The notes under the pieces were generated by a model. The model saw only the letters and a list, made by a program, of their open reading frames with translations. It did not search any database and was not told the origin of the DNA. Shown one piece after another: positions 11,434-22,080 of a stretch of DNA of 64,000 nt. The stretch is from contig OY992837.1 in NCBI GenBank assembly GCA_963921425.1, forward strand, positions 13,055,896 through 13,119,895. Direction: 5' to 3'. Each line of letters begins with the position of its first letter. Positions within the stretch are counted from its first letter, which is position 1. A program made the position numbers and the translations under genes. The stretch is from Dryas octopetala. Taxonomy: Eukaryota > Streptophyta > Magnoliopsida > Rosales > Rosaceae.

Positions 11434-12118
11434 CCTTTATTTAAAGGCAAAATAAGACCTTCCAGGGAAATAAAAACAAAATTTAAAAAAAGTGTGGAAT
11501 GAAATTAGTGGTATCTAGAAGCTCTCGTTTATTATTAAAGAATCTCAATATTTTACAAAAGAGAAAATTACAATCTTTTGCACAAATAATTTGAAGAAGA
11601 AAAGCTCGGTGATGAAGTGAATGAAACTGCTGCTACAAAATGAAATTGAAAAAAGAGGGGAAACCTGTCAGACAACCGTGCGACCACCCCAGCCAGGAGA
11701 CCTAGCTGAGAACGATCCTCTACTGCAAGTATGGTCCAGGGACCACGAAGCTGTTAATCACGCTCTGATCGAACGGTCATGATTCATCCACCAGATCTAG
11801 ATTCCTGTCTCCTTAGAACTCAAGGATACAGAGGTACGTTACTATAGAACAGATCCTGTTCAAGTAAGGTCGTGACCACTGGTCCTATAATGCGCTCTAT
11901 ATACCGCTTGATTACTCTCTAGATTTCCGATGTGGGATAATGAGAGCTCTAACTTGTGAACCTCATCCCTGTGTTATTTCTATTAGTTTCTGTAAGCATT
12001 ACATTCTTTTGAAGCTCATTCTGGACAGCACTGAAAGATTGTAGTCGTGTACACTTAGAAGCACACATTTTTATCTAAAACTCATTCTCTTTAGCTTTCA
12101 AGATTTTATCCCATTTCT
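11434..12118. other. Upstream region of the PPR gene
   Basis: AT-rich until about 11620, then a more balanced block (11650-11990) that resembles neither coding sequence nor a known repeat, and may be an LTR fragment or the PPR promoter. A possible splice acceptor (TTCTCTTTAG, ending 12094) lies in the open frame upstream of the PPR gene. Confidence 0.3.
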
Positions 12119-14283
12119 ATGTCTTTCAACGTTTGCACTTCTTCTCTCCCCTCTCAAAACTTCATCTTCTACTTCACACCCATCACCTGAAGAAATCCCA
12201 CTATCACAACCTCGCAGCCCCTCTCTCATTTTCTTCTTCAAGTCTGCTGCTACATTCATGCCAGGACCTTCAGACCCTGAAACACTATCATGCTCGTATT
12301 CTAGTCTCAACTGGGTTTAAACCCATCACCCTTTATTCAAAGTTAATTACTTTGTATGCTCGGTTCAATGACCTTGAGAGCGCTGTTTCCGTTTTCAGGG
12401 GAATACAAGAACCAAATACCATGATGTGGAATTCAATCATAAAGTCCCATGTTGACTCGGGTCTTCTTGATTCAGCTTTGTTGTTGTACAACAAGATGCG
12501 TAAATTGGGTGTTTCGCATGACTGTTTTACGTTTCCCATTATAAACAGGGTGCTTTCGTTGCTTGGGGTTGATGTTACATATGCAGGAATGGTTCATTGT
12601 GTTGCAATTCAAGTGGGTTTTGGATTGGATGTATATTTTGGCAATACAATGATTGATGTGTATGTGAAATGCGGCAATCTTGATTACGCTCGTAAGTTGT
12701 TTGATGATATGTGTCACAAAGATTTAGTTTCTTGGACGTCGATGATTTCAGGGTATGTTTCTGAGGGAAGTGTTGTTTGTGCATTTAGTTTGTTCAATGA
12801 AATGAGAATGGAATTGGAACCAAATTCCGTGACAATGTTGGTCATGTTGCAAGGATGTTGTGGCATTGAAAGTTCAAGTAATGGGAGGCAACTTCATGGT
12901 TTTGTGATTAAGAGTGGTTTACTAAATGATGGATCTGTGCAAAACTCAATCTTGCGAATGTATGCTAAATTAGGTAGCATTGACCAAGTCGAAGACTTTT
13001 TCAGTGAACTTGATAGAAGGGATTTTGTTTCCTGGAACATTTGTATTTCCTTTTATTCTTCAAGAGGGGATGTTGTAAAAGTAGGAGATGTGTTCAATGA
13101 AATGCGGGGTGAAGTAGCACCCAGCATTGAGACATTAACTACGGTTATATCAGCATTGACTAAACATGGGATGCTTTCTCAAGGCGAAAGCTTGCATTGT
13201 TTGGAAATAAAAAGTGGGCTTTGTGATGATGTTTTGCGGACATCTTTGTTGGACTTCTATGCCAAGTGCGGGGAATTGGGAAACTCGGATAAATTGTTTA
13301 GAGAAATCCTTCACAGAAACAGCATTACTTGGGGTGCAATGATGTTTGGCTTCATTCAAAATGGGTATTTTAATGAGGCTGTTGGATTATTCCGTCAAAT
13401 GCAAGCTGCAGGTCTTGAACCCGGGCATGAGATATTAACAAACCTTGTTGATGCATTTGCCAATCTAGGTGCTCTGAAGTTAGGTAAAGGAATTCATGGC
13501 TACATAATTAGGAAATCATTTTGCAAAGCTGAGGGATGTAATACTCATATTGAAACCTCAATAATAAACATGTATGTAAGATGTGGTAGCATATCTACTG
13601 CTAGAGTGTGTTTTAATGGAATGTTGATCAAAGATGTAGTGACATGGACATCAATGATTGAGGGCTATGGGAGCCATGGGCTTGGTTTTGAAGCCTTGAA
13701 ACTTTTTAATATAATGATTAGGGAAAGAATAAAGCCAAATAGTGTCACCTTCTTAAGCTTATTATCTGCTTGTAGCCACTCTGGTCTTGTGACCGAAGGT
13801 TGTGAAGCTTTTTGTTCCATGAAGTGGAAGTTTGGAATCGAACCTGATTTAGATCATTACACTTGTATTGTTGATCTCTTGGGTCGATCTGGGAAGCTCA
13901 AAGAAGCCTTGGCTATCATTTTTAAAATGATGGTTTCTCAAGATAGTAGGATTTGGGGTGCTCTTCTTTCAGGATCTAGAATTTATGGTCACAGAGAACT
14001 TGGGGAATATGCAGCTCAGAGGCTCCTGGATTTAGAACCTGATAATGTTGGTTATTATACTCTGTTGAGTAATACACAAGCTAGTGTTGGACAGTGGGAT
14101 GAAGTAGAAGAGATAAGGAGAGTTATGAATGAGAAGGATCTAAAGAAGAAGCCAGGGTGGAGCTGCATTGAGGGAGAAGGAAGGATTTGTGGGTTTGTTT
14201 CTGGAGATAGATCGCACCATCAAGTGGATAGGATTTATGAAGTATTGGGATGTTTAAGTAGGATGATACAGGGGTTTATATGA
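12119..14283 (+). CDS. E-class PLS pentatricopeptide repeat protein; N-terminal frame lacks an ATG
   Basis: The open frame ending at TGA 14281-14283 encodes tandem PPR motifs, for example segments with NTMIDVYVKCGNLDYARKLF and DLVSWTSMISGYVSEG, followed by an E and E+ type C-terminus (LLSGSRIYGHRELGEYAA, then KKKPGWSCIEGEGRI). There is no DYW deaminase domain. Proteins of this class normally bind organelle RNA and act in C-to-U editing or processing. The frame is open from 12079, but its first ATG is 12421, inside the first repeats, which would give 620 residues and drop plausible N-terminal sequence. The only nearby upstream ATG (12119) is one base out of frame and soon stops. A one-base deletion near 12125, an upstream exon or a shortened protein could each explain this. 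The start given is therefore provisional. The target transcript is unknown. Confidence 0.85.
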
Positions 14284-14701
14284 AGTTGCTGAAGAGCTAA
14301 TTTGTTATATTAATAGAGGCATTAAACTGCTTGCTGGAACAGTTTTATATTTTTCTTTTGTTTTTCTTTTTTACTTTTCTTTTTTTGGTTGGGTGAATTC
14401 TGATATATAGTGCACAGGTAAGGCCAAGTGCTAACTAGAGGCTTCTCATTTCGAAAAGTTTACAGGTATAGAAATTGCAAATCTGGTTATCTATGGTGGG
14501 TGAAATCTCTATAAAAATATGCAATTTCTGATCTTTGCTGACAATGGTGTGTAATCCTACAAGGACTTTGAAGCAATATCTACAAGGTAGTAAAGCCAAG
14601 TGGCTAGTCAGCAGCTCAGAAGATAAGGGTGCCAAGTCAGTTGTAAGTTGAGGGTGCTGAGTCAGTAGTAGTTACAAAGCAGTTAGCAAGCTAGTTGGGT
14701 T
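14284..14701. other. PPR 3' flank
   Basis: Likely 3' UTR, with T-rich sequence at 14345-14390. The 14570-14690 part contains imperfect short direct repeats of GCCAAGT / GTCAGT motifs. No gene is seen. Confidence 0.35.
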
Positions 14702-14935
14702 TGTTAGAATTATAATTAGCTGTAATAGAAAGTTATAACAATTCCTCTTTTCTCTCTCTGTTAGAAGGTGTATAAATAACAGTATTGTAAGCAACTGACA
14801 TTGATGAAATGAAATAGAAGTTCATACACCAAAGCTTCCTTAGGGGAAGAGTTTTCTCACACCACAGGACCACAAATATTGTTACACATGCAACTCTTTT
14901 CACAATACATTCTTGATGCAATACAAAAGTGTCAT
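14702..14935 (+). mobile_element. Possible solo LTR of a Ty1/copia element
   Basis: Begins TGTTAGAATTATAATTAGC, has a TATAAATA box at about 14772, and an AT-rich R/U5-like part, possibly ending GTGTCA before a decayed TTGGCAATA that could be a primer-binding site. These features resemble copia LTRs, but no target-site duplication or internal coding region was found. Confidence 0.3.
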
Positions 14936-15099
14936 TGGCAATATATGGTTCTTACAAAACATTAAGATTTCTGACTTATATATCTTATTGCCCTATGGTT
15001 ATAATCCCCTTTTTTTTTTTTTTTTTTTTATGTTGTAACCCTAAGACCTGCTACTTATTTCATGTTAAGTCCTATTAGCAATACATGGTCCATGCAGTT

Positions 15100-15985
15100 T
15101 GCTTATTGTGTGTTTTGTTCTTAATTTGTCTTCTGCAGATGGCATTTTACTGAAAGAAGTGAACTGCCTTCTGCAATCTAATGGATACTTTTTCCATTCA
15201 GATCCACCTGCTTATAGAAAGGATTATAATTATCCAGTAATATGGTAGAAGTTAGTGAATCTGGCTTCAGCAATGTGCTGGAAAATCATTGCTCAAAAAG
15301 TTCAGACTGCGATCTGGATTAAACAAGATCTGTCATGCCTCCAGTGAAGTTCTGAACAGAAGCTTATAAATATATGTGATACTGTGGTCGATTCTAAGTC
15401 ATCATGGATTACATAACTGAGGAATGGCTTACAAGTAAGGGGTGCACAATCAGATTCTCCAGAACTCCCTTCTAGACCTGAGTGCCCCCTCTCTATTTCA
15501 TATGATAAGCTCTCCTGTTTCTTTTTACCATTTTTTTTCTTTTCTTTTGAAATTCTTTTACCTCCCTAGTTATAGGTCAGGCTGAATTTGATGCATATAG
15601 CACTATATTACACTAATGAACCAGAAGTTTAGGTTTGTTGATGCATATGCCTTTTCCATAACAATTAAAACAGCTTCCTATGCACAGGTAAGATCCATGC
15701 TTGAGTCAGACTTGTAATCCATATCGGGACCTGAAATGAAAATAGGCCTTTGCTTAGCTAACATTTGGCCGGCTTAGATTACCTTTAGACAACTTATATA
15801 TGGATAAAAAGATAAACTTTATATCTTTTTAGTCTGTCGAACTTTTCCTTCTGAAAATTCATATCAGTGGTGAAGATTACTGAAGGTACATGAGGAAAAT
15901 GGTGAAAGAAGATTTAGTATCTCATTGTGGATTGAGCTGTTAAGGTGAAAATTATGGACTCTGTAGGTTGTGAATTTTATTAAAT
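15100..15985 (+). pseudogene. PMT7 pseudogene fragment (exon 4 with flanking introns)
   Basis: This stretch aligns along its length with 37765-38705 of the intact PMT7 gene: the end of intron 3, the exon 4 acceptor (CTTCTGCAG, ending 15139), exon 4 (about 15140-15480) and much of intron 4. The reading frame is broken: a Trp-Gln position now reads TGG TAG near 15246, a further TGA arises in CCAGTGAAG, and small deletions shift the frame. No other PMT7 exon is present nearby, so it cannot be functional. Because intron sequence is included, it arose by DNA duplication and not by retroposition. It has the same strand as the intact gene 22 kb to the right. Confidence 0.9.
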
Positions 15986-17526
15986 CCTATTTCTCAAAAA
16001 TGATTGTGCTCGGTAACATCTGTTACTCTTTTATTTTTCCTTTTAATTTTTTTATTGGAATACATTGCAGGTTGTAATATGTCACAAGTTAAGGTGGTTT
16101 GTTCGGTTCAGGGTCTATATGAATGGGCTGCATTGCTGCTTTCCTTAAAATCATCTCTCTCATTGCAGCCATAGTATTTCTCCTCATAATATGAAGTAGT
16201 ACCACTTGGGATTGATAGTGCAGAAGCACTGGTACTTTTGAATCTTCCTGCCCCCCCACATTGAGTTCTTGGATTGGATTGGTAATGAATGAAACAGAGA
16301 AGGGTGCAGGGTATGTGGGTTGTGAAGAAGCTCGATTTGGGTTATGGCATATGGCTGGTACTATAGTTCCAATGTTGCTGGTGGTGCTTGATCCCAAGTG
16401 GGAAGTAACTGATGTGCTGAGAGACAGAGCAAACAGAGGTATAGGGGAGCTGAGGGAGTTAGGGTTGTATGAGATGTATATGCAGTAGTGCAGGGATAAG
16501 GAGATGGAAAAAAAGACGGTGAAAATCTGTTTTTGAGGAAACAAATAGGGTGAGTTTATTTGGACCCCTTATTTCTTCATTTGCTTTCTTTCGGAAACCT
16601 ACAAAAATAGTGTCTTTGCTTATCACTCTGCAAGTTCAGAAACTAGCTCTTTCTTCCAGTGAAATGTACAACTTGCCCGTCATTATCGTCTCACTTCGTC
16701 ATCATTATCATCTTCACTTCATCGTTATTACCGTTTGATTATAGGTATTGGTTGCCAAGCAAAAAAGAAAGAAATGACCTCTTGAGAAAAATATGCCAGC
16801 TGTAAATTGTCTAATTCCATCATTAATGCCAAATTTATAATTGATTTTTGATGATTACTTGTAAAATCGCCAAATTAAAAATTTGGAAATTGATCCGAAT
16901 CCCACTTCAGTTTCGCATTTCTCAAAAAAGCCTAAGTCCAAATTTAATCAAACAACATTAAAAACATGCATAACAAACTAGATAAACTTTGCCCCAGTAA
17001 CAAATATATATACAAATGGGTGTGTTGGTGTGTAGTGTGTAACTGTGTACATATATATATATATATATACGAAGAAAAAGAGAGAAATTGTATGGTGGAC
17101 TCGGACTTTAAGCATAACTTGTTCCGAGTAAATTGGGAGGGGATAAATAATCGTATTATTAATTTGATTTTTTATTAATCACATAATTGCCCGAATCTGC
17201 TGATATTTGTTCTTGGGGTGGTTCTCCATCTTGCCCTGGAAGAACGCAAAGATGTCTCACTTGCCGTTCACCGGAGAATTTTTCCGCGTCATCATGGAAA
17301 GCAACAAAGACATGGTCGGAGCCGTGGGTCTGATCCAAAAATGAGGGAAGACTGAATGGGTTGTGGTCACTACAAGAGAAGGTTTCAATAATCCCATTCT
17401 CATTTTATACCAACTACCAACATCAAGTTTTGAACTTCTATTAAACACATTGTTGTATACTAAAAGACCTTACTTATCATGTGTGTATTCTCCTTTATAA
17501 GTATTTTTCTCATGGTCACTTGAAGA
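15986..17526. other. Intergenic sequence with overlapping short ORFs
   Basis: Bases 16090-16540 carry open frames on both strands (75 codons forward, 151 reverse), but both open with non-ATG codons and neither resembles a known family. A forward ATG at 17251 opens a frame of about 30 codons ending near 17343, also unrecognised. A (TA)n tract lies at 17050-17069. Bases 17352-17460 recur in diverged form at 20795-20905. Confidence 0.35.
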
Positions 17527-17534
17527 GAGATATT

Positions 17535-18364
17535 TAGGGGTGGGCAAAAACCGGTCAACTGGCCGGACCAAACTGGTCAACAAAAAGTCAGCATTTTGAA
17601 AAAATCGGACCAGACCGGTATAAGTTTTCCACAAACTGCCTAGGCCGGACTGAATATATGCAATTTATTAATTAATTTAAATATTTTTTATTACACACAA
17701 ATGGTTTAATTGAGGATATTTAACAAATGGTTTGATAAAATAAACAAAAAGGTTTAATGAATAATCTTATATTTAACTAATATTTTTTGTTTAATTGTTT
17801 GTTAAAAGTACACAAATGGTTGAATTGAATTTTTAATAATTTAGTTTCCCTTTTTTTCTTTAAACACACCTATCATTGTATAATAATTTAACTAATATAC
17901 CTATCATTGTTTATGTATATATAATTATATATACATTAACTAATTAGTAGTTATTTAAACTAGTTAATGTAGTTAGTAGTTACATAAACTAGCTAGTTAG
18001 TAGTTATATAAAGTTATAAGCTTAAATTGTTAATACCCTAATTCTAGTTACATAAACTAGTTAGTAGCTATATAAAGTTATAAGCTTAAATTGTTAATAC
18101 TCTAATCCTAATATCTTTTTTTGTTGGGCCAATCTCCAATCCAAATGTATTTTTTTTATTTGGCCAAATCACAATCCTAAATTCCTAATGTATATTTTTT
18201 TTTATTTGGCCAAACCGTCAAATCAAACCGGTCATTAAATGGTTTAGTTTGATTTACAACTTTTTTTTGTGTCAAACTGGACTGGACCAAACCGTTTAAT
18301 TTTATTGGTTTGGTGTACGATTTAATGCTCAAATCGGACCAAATCGGACCGCGCCACCCTATAA
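17535..18364. mobile_element. Non-autonomous hAT element, about 0.83 kb
   Basis: Left end TAGGGGTGGGC and right end CGCGCCACCCTA are inverted. Subterminal ACCGGTC / GGACCAAA motifs are repeated at both ends. The 8-bp sequence GAGATATT occurs directly before the element (17527-17534) and a few bases after its right end (18365-18372), consistent with a hAT target-site duplication. The AT-rich interior has tandem repeats of CTAGTTAGTAGTTA-type units (17935-18110) also present at 55180-55290. Confidence 0.75.
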
Positions 18365-18372
18365 GAGATATT

Positions 18373-18881
18373 ATATTTGTATACACCTCTTATATCCACA
18401 TTAAGTGATGAGAGGTATTGTGTGTGTTAATTCTTATATCCATCTCTCTCATCCCATCAAGTGATGAGAGATATTGTGTGTGTATATAGTATCCATACTA
18501 GTCTTCATAGGGAGAGAAATGGACAAATTGAATTCTAGGGAAACTACAAAATGACACATTATAAATTGTGCATATTGCCTTCAATACTCAATAGAATCCA
18601 ATCAATCCAACTACTACCGAAAAAGAAAAACAGGACTAGAATAATTAAACTCAAAGCAATCAACCATTAAACAAGCTGAAATGTGTATTTTACATAACAT
18701 GAAGAGAGAAAGCCTTCCAAAATATATAATCCCTAAGATTTGCTTGATAATATGGGCATTTATCATGCTAATTATACTAAATCTGGTACAAATCCCGAGA
18801 AACCCACTTCCTAAATCCCATTTCAGAAGCAATCCATTGACAAATTTAGCCCAGAAAAACCCACATCCCAAAAACCCCCAA
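18373..18881. other. 3' flank of the exonuclease gene with a 56-bp tandem duplication
   Basis: AAGTGATGAGAGnTATTGTG occurs at 18403 and again at 18459, giving a period of 56 bp. The 18550-18881 part should contain the 3' UTR of the minus-strand exonuclease. No further gene is seen. Confidence 0.4.
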
Positions 18882-19526
18882 TCATGAAGCCCTCCCAGAA
18901 GAAGCATTCAAACTCCTCGCAATCTCAAAGGAAAGAAAGGCATCAACACAAGCATACTGAACCTGAGCCCAAGTCAGCCATGGATTGTCCCACCTACTCA
19001 TTGTCACTCTCTTCGGCTTCTCCAGCTCCTTCCCAAGCACCTCTTTCGCCAAACCCTTCAACCCAGCATTCCTCAGCTCCCTCATGCCCAACTTCTCCGC
19101 CGCCAAGGGGCCGAGATCAACCGCATTGCTCACACCCAGCTCGTAGTCCACCAGCAGCTTCTCCACATCGCTCGCGATCCCAACACCCACAAATTTGTGA
19201 CCCCCATTGGCCAAAAAGTCGAAGAGGGGCTGCGGAATTTTTTCGGTGTGGATGAGTTGGTAGATGAGGCAGCGGTGGCCGACGCAGAGCTGTAAGGTGG
19301 CAACCGGGTTTTCGATGTTGCGGTTGAAGTTGGGCCGCCACTCGACATCGAGGCCCACGATGTTGTGGTTTGTGGGGAGCGTGGGGATGATTTCGGCGAG
19401 CCAGGACTCCACCATGGCGGCGCTGTGAGTTACCAGAGTGTGGATGCAATCGCTGTCGAGCGACACGTCGTAGGTGTTGTGGCTGTCGTATGGTAGTTCG
19501 TGGTCCACTATGCTGATCGCCACCAT
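18882..19526 (-). CDS. DEDDy 3'-5' exonuclease (Werner syndrome-like exonuclease family)
   Basis: Single-exon gene for 214 residues. The catalytic motifs are complete: Exo I LDVEW (D60, E62), Exo II GVGIASDVEKL (D120), Exo III YACVDAF (Y191, D195). These are the metal-binding residues of DEDDy nucleases related to RNase D and the WRN exonuclease domain. The small size, without helicase or HRDC domain, matches the short Werner-like exonucleases of plants, whose substrates are poorly known. The chosen ATG (19526) directly follows the CT-rich leader and starts MVAISIVDHEL. The upstream in-frame codon at 19643 is GTG and would add a Ser-Leu repeat read from the microsatellite, so I reject it. The leader contains out-of-frame ATGs (see findings). 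No targeting signal is obvious. Confidence 0.88.
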   Translation of the reverse strand: MVAISIVDHELPYDSHNTYDVSLDSDCIHTLVTHSAAMVESWLAEIIPTLPTNHNIVGLDVEWRPNFNRNIENPVATLQLCVGHRCLIYQLIHTEKIPQPLFDFLANGGHKFVGVGIASDVEKLLVDYELGVSNAVDLGPLAAEKLGMRELRNAGLKGLAKEVLGKELEKPKRVTMSRWDNPWLTWAQVQYACVDAFLSFEIARSLNASSGRAS

Positions 19527-19565
19527 TGTTGTGGGTTTGCACTTTGCAGAGAAAGAAAGAGAGGG

Positions 19566-19568
<3 letters not shown>

Positions 19569-19608
<40 letters not shown>
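19569..19608. repeat. (GA)n microsatellite in the exonuclease leader
   Basis: About 40 bp of GA repeats, read as CT repeats on the coding strand, lie some 43 bp upstream of the exonuclease ATG. CT-rich leaders are common in plant genes. Length variation here would alter the frame of upstream ATGs relative to the main ORF. Confidence 0.9.
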
Positions 19609-19612
<4 letters not shown>

Positions 19613-19787
19613 TTTGTTTGTGAAGCACTGAAGCGTGAGACACGCCATCGAATATTAAATGGTTTTTCTATGTGAAAATACGAATAAGATACGGAGGAGC
19701 TTGTTTGTTTGTGAAGCACTGAAGCGTGAGACACGCCATCGAATATTAAATGGTTTTTCTATGTGAAAATACGAATAAGATACGGTT
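19606..19787. repeat. 91-bp tandem duplication upstream of the exonuclease gene
   Basis: Two adjacent, virtually identical units (19606-19696 and 19697-19787), each beginning GAGCTTGTTTGTTTGTGAAG. The identity points to a very recent event. The duplication lies in the leader or proximal promoter of the minus-strand gene. Confidence 0.92.
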
Positions 19788-20229
19788 TACTTTTTGTGGC
19801 TGTTGGATGAAATGAACGGCTCAGATCCTAAACTAATAGAAAAGAGTGTTTTTTTACACAAACCAATTTCTTATTTGAAATTTTTAATGCGCCCTCCTTA
19901 GTTACTCAGTTGACTTGAGCACTTGACCCCCCCTAAACGGCTAAACCCCTAACCCCATAAATTTTCATTTTATCCTAAAAAACAAATTGAAAGAAGAAAA
20001 CAAAATCCAACCCCAACTCCATGCTATGAAAAATGGTGCAATGTGTTTTTGCTAGTGCTGCCTTAAGCAAGTGAGTCTCAATTCTAGATATTGATACCGA
20101 ACTAGATTATCTTAGCTGAAATGATTTTTCTTTGGTAACAGTCAAGTCAACTACACATGAGGGGTGAAATTTTTAATGAAGGGCATATTAGACATTTCCT
20201 TCAAAGAAAGTACTAGTTTTTGAAAAGAT

Positions 20230-20572
20230 GGGCCCGTTTGGTATCCTATTTAAAAACTATTTTTTTTTTCAAAAACTAAAAAATATGTTTTAGACTTTTA
20301 GTCAAGAAAACATGTTTGGTAAACTATTTTCAAAAACAGTTTTTAGAAAAAAAATTCAAAAACATGTATCTATTTAAAAACGATAAAACATCGTTTTTTT
20401 TTTTGTTACTTCTTTTTTCCTTAGCTGCCATCATTTTTAAAACTTAAAAATTGTTTTCAAATTTCATACCAAACAAATTTTCAAATTTTAAAATTTATTT
20501 TGAAAACTCACATTAAAAAAAAAAATATGAATTTTTGAAATATTTTTTTTAGTAGAATACCAAACGAGCCCT
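20230..20572. mobile_element. hAT-like MITE with GGGCCCGTTTGGTAT termini
   Basis: Left end GGGCCCGTTTGGTAT and right end ATACCAAACGAGCCC are inverted, a terminus typical of small hAT MITEs in plants. Internal AAAACTATTTTTCAAAAAC-type motifs are also inverted. Flanks share AGAT with weak agreement over 8 bp. Confidence 0.7.
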
Positions 20573-21174
20573 AACAGATTGGCTGCATTTGCTTGCAATT
20601 GCGCTTTTCGTAAGTTTTTTTTTTTTTTTGGCTTTCTTCATCCAATTTTTTCCTTACAAAAAGATGTGTCAAACAACAGATTAAAAAAAAAAAAAAAAAA
20701 AAAAGAGGAAATCAGGCACTCTCAACTCCTTCCCCATTCACCATTCACCCATATGTGGAGCACCTAAATAGTGAAGGAAGACTAGATATATAGGGTTGTG
20801 GCAACAACAGTGAGGAAGTTTCAATAAGCTTCTAATTCTCATTTTATACCAACTACAAATATGAAGTTTGGAGTTCTCTTGGATACTGTCCCATACTAAT
20901 CTTCATTGGGAGATCATCATTTTTAGTGATGAAATTAATAAAAAGCTTATTCGTGTTAATGTCCCCTGAAAGAAACTTCGATTTTCAATTTGCCTACTAA
21001 AACTTCATTTCTCTTACTTTGTCCCCCAACTTTATAAAATACCATATTTCGTCAAGTCCGTCTATGGGTCAGTTAAAAAAGCCTACGTGGCGCTTATGTG
21101 GATATGCATTTTGGTATGTAAGACGCTAAGTGTACTAAAAATTAATAAAAAATAATTTTAAAACTCAAATGGTT
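20573..21174. other. Intergenic sequence between MITEs
   Basis: Homopolymer T and A tracts (20617-20629, 20682-20704), a diverged copy of 17352-17460 (20795-20905), and a further repeat-like block with CCTACGTGGCGC (21082-21093) similar in style to 46720-46790. No gene is seen. Confidence 0.35.
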
Positions 21175-21690
21175 TTAAAAAGAGGTCTGTTGACTTTAGG
21201 TACCAAATTTCAATATTATTTCATTTTAACTACTAAAATATTTATGTCATTTCACTTTATATACCAAATTTCAGTTTAGGTACCAACTTTAAAAAACTTG
21301 GTTCTACCGAGTTGTGACTGTTACTTTTTATTGATTTGTTTTTTTTTTGTTTTTTTTGTTTTTTTTGTTTTTTTGTTTTTGTTTTTGTTTTTTTTCTTTC
21401 AGGTTTGCAAAACTTAAACTTTAATGTTTAGTCGATCTCTAGGTTATAGGACTTCATCTTCCAAACTTAAATCAAAAGCACTAAACTCTTAAAAACTTTA
21501 AATTTTTATGAATTTCAAACAGTCACAATTGTGACTGTTGGATAGTCACAACTATATAGCAAACTGATCTATCTAATCCAAAATGTCTTGTTTTAAGTTA
21601 GTACCTAAACTAAAAAAAATTAGTAACTTGCTCTTTGCTAAAAACTATTGATATTTGGTATTTAATCATAATTTTCGATTTAAAAAGTTA
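21175..21690. mobile_element. Dispersed MITE family X, copy 1
   Basis: Starts with GGTCTGTTGACTTTAGGTAC and ends with AACTATTGATATTTGGTATT. Related copies lie at 60045-60680 and 62785-63545. The TACCAAAT motifs near both ends are in inverted orientation. A T-rich block (21343-21400) interrupts this copy. Shared GTCACAACT motifs recur in all three. Confidence 0.6.
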
Positions 21691-21929
21691 AAACTAAAAC
21701 TAAAAGTCAATTAAAGCTTAATTTTTAATCAAATTCAAGAACTAAAAAAATTAGAAATTAAAAAGTCAGCCGACCCCCCACCGATGGCTCCTCTTCCAGG
21801 CTAAAAGATCCTATTTTCTCCTTCAGCATCTTCTTGAAGAAACCAAAGACTGGGAAAAAAAAATGATGAACAAAAAAAAAATGATGGTATTTATACACTG
21901 AAAGATGTTATTTGTCTTAACGTTTTTTT

Positions 21930-22080
21930 GTTGTTTTGTTTGTTTTTTTAACTTTTCAATCATATTTAAATGACATTCATACATTGGATACTAACATATA
22001 AAAATCAAAATCAAAATTAAAAAAAAAATTATGTCAAATAAAGTGATGACACATAAGATTGGAAGCACAAGTTGGGGAAA
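21930..22080. mobile_element. Partial MITE related to 2797-2957
   Basis: Contains the same ordered core as 2797-2957: CATTCATACATTGGATACTAA, an A-rich centre and TGATGACACATAAGAT. The termini are not clear, so only a remnant is claimed. Confidence 0.45.

Noticed and set aside
16089..16544. 151-codon minus-strand ORF and overlapping 75-codon plus-strand ORF
   Set aside because: Both open with non-ATG codons (TTG). The first real Met of the longer one leaves only a short tail, and no domain is recognisable.
19117..19734. 205-codon minus-strand ORF overlapping the exonuclease
   Set aside because: It is a shadow frame starting at GTG, rich in His/Arg/Pro. The DEDDy motifs are all in the other frame.
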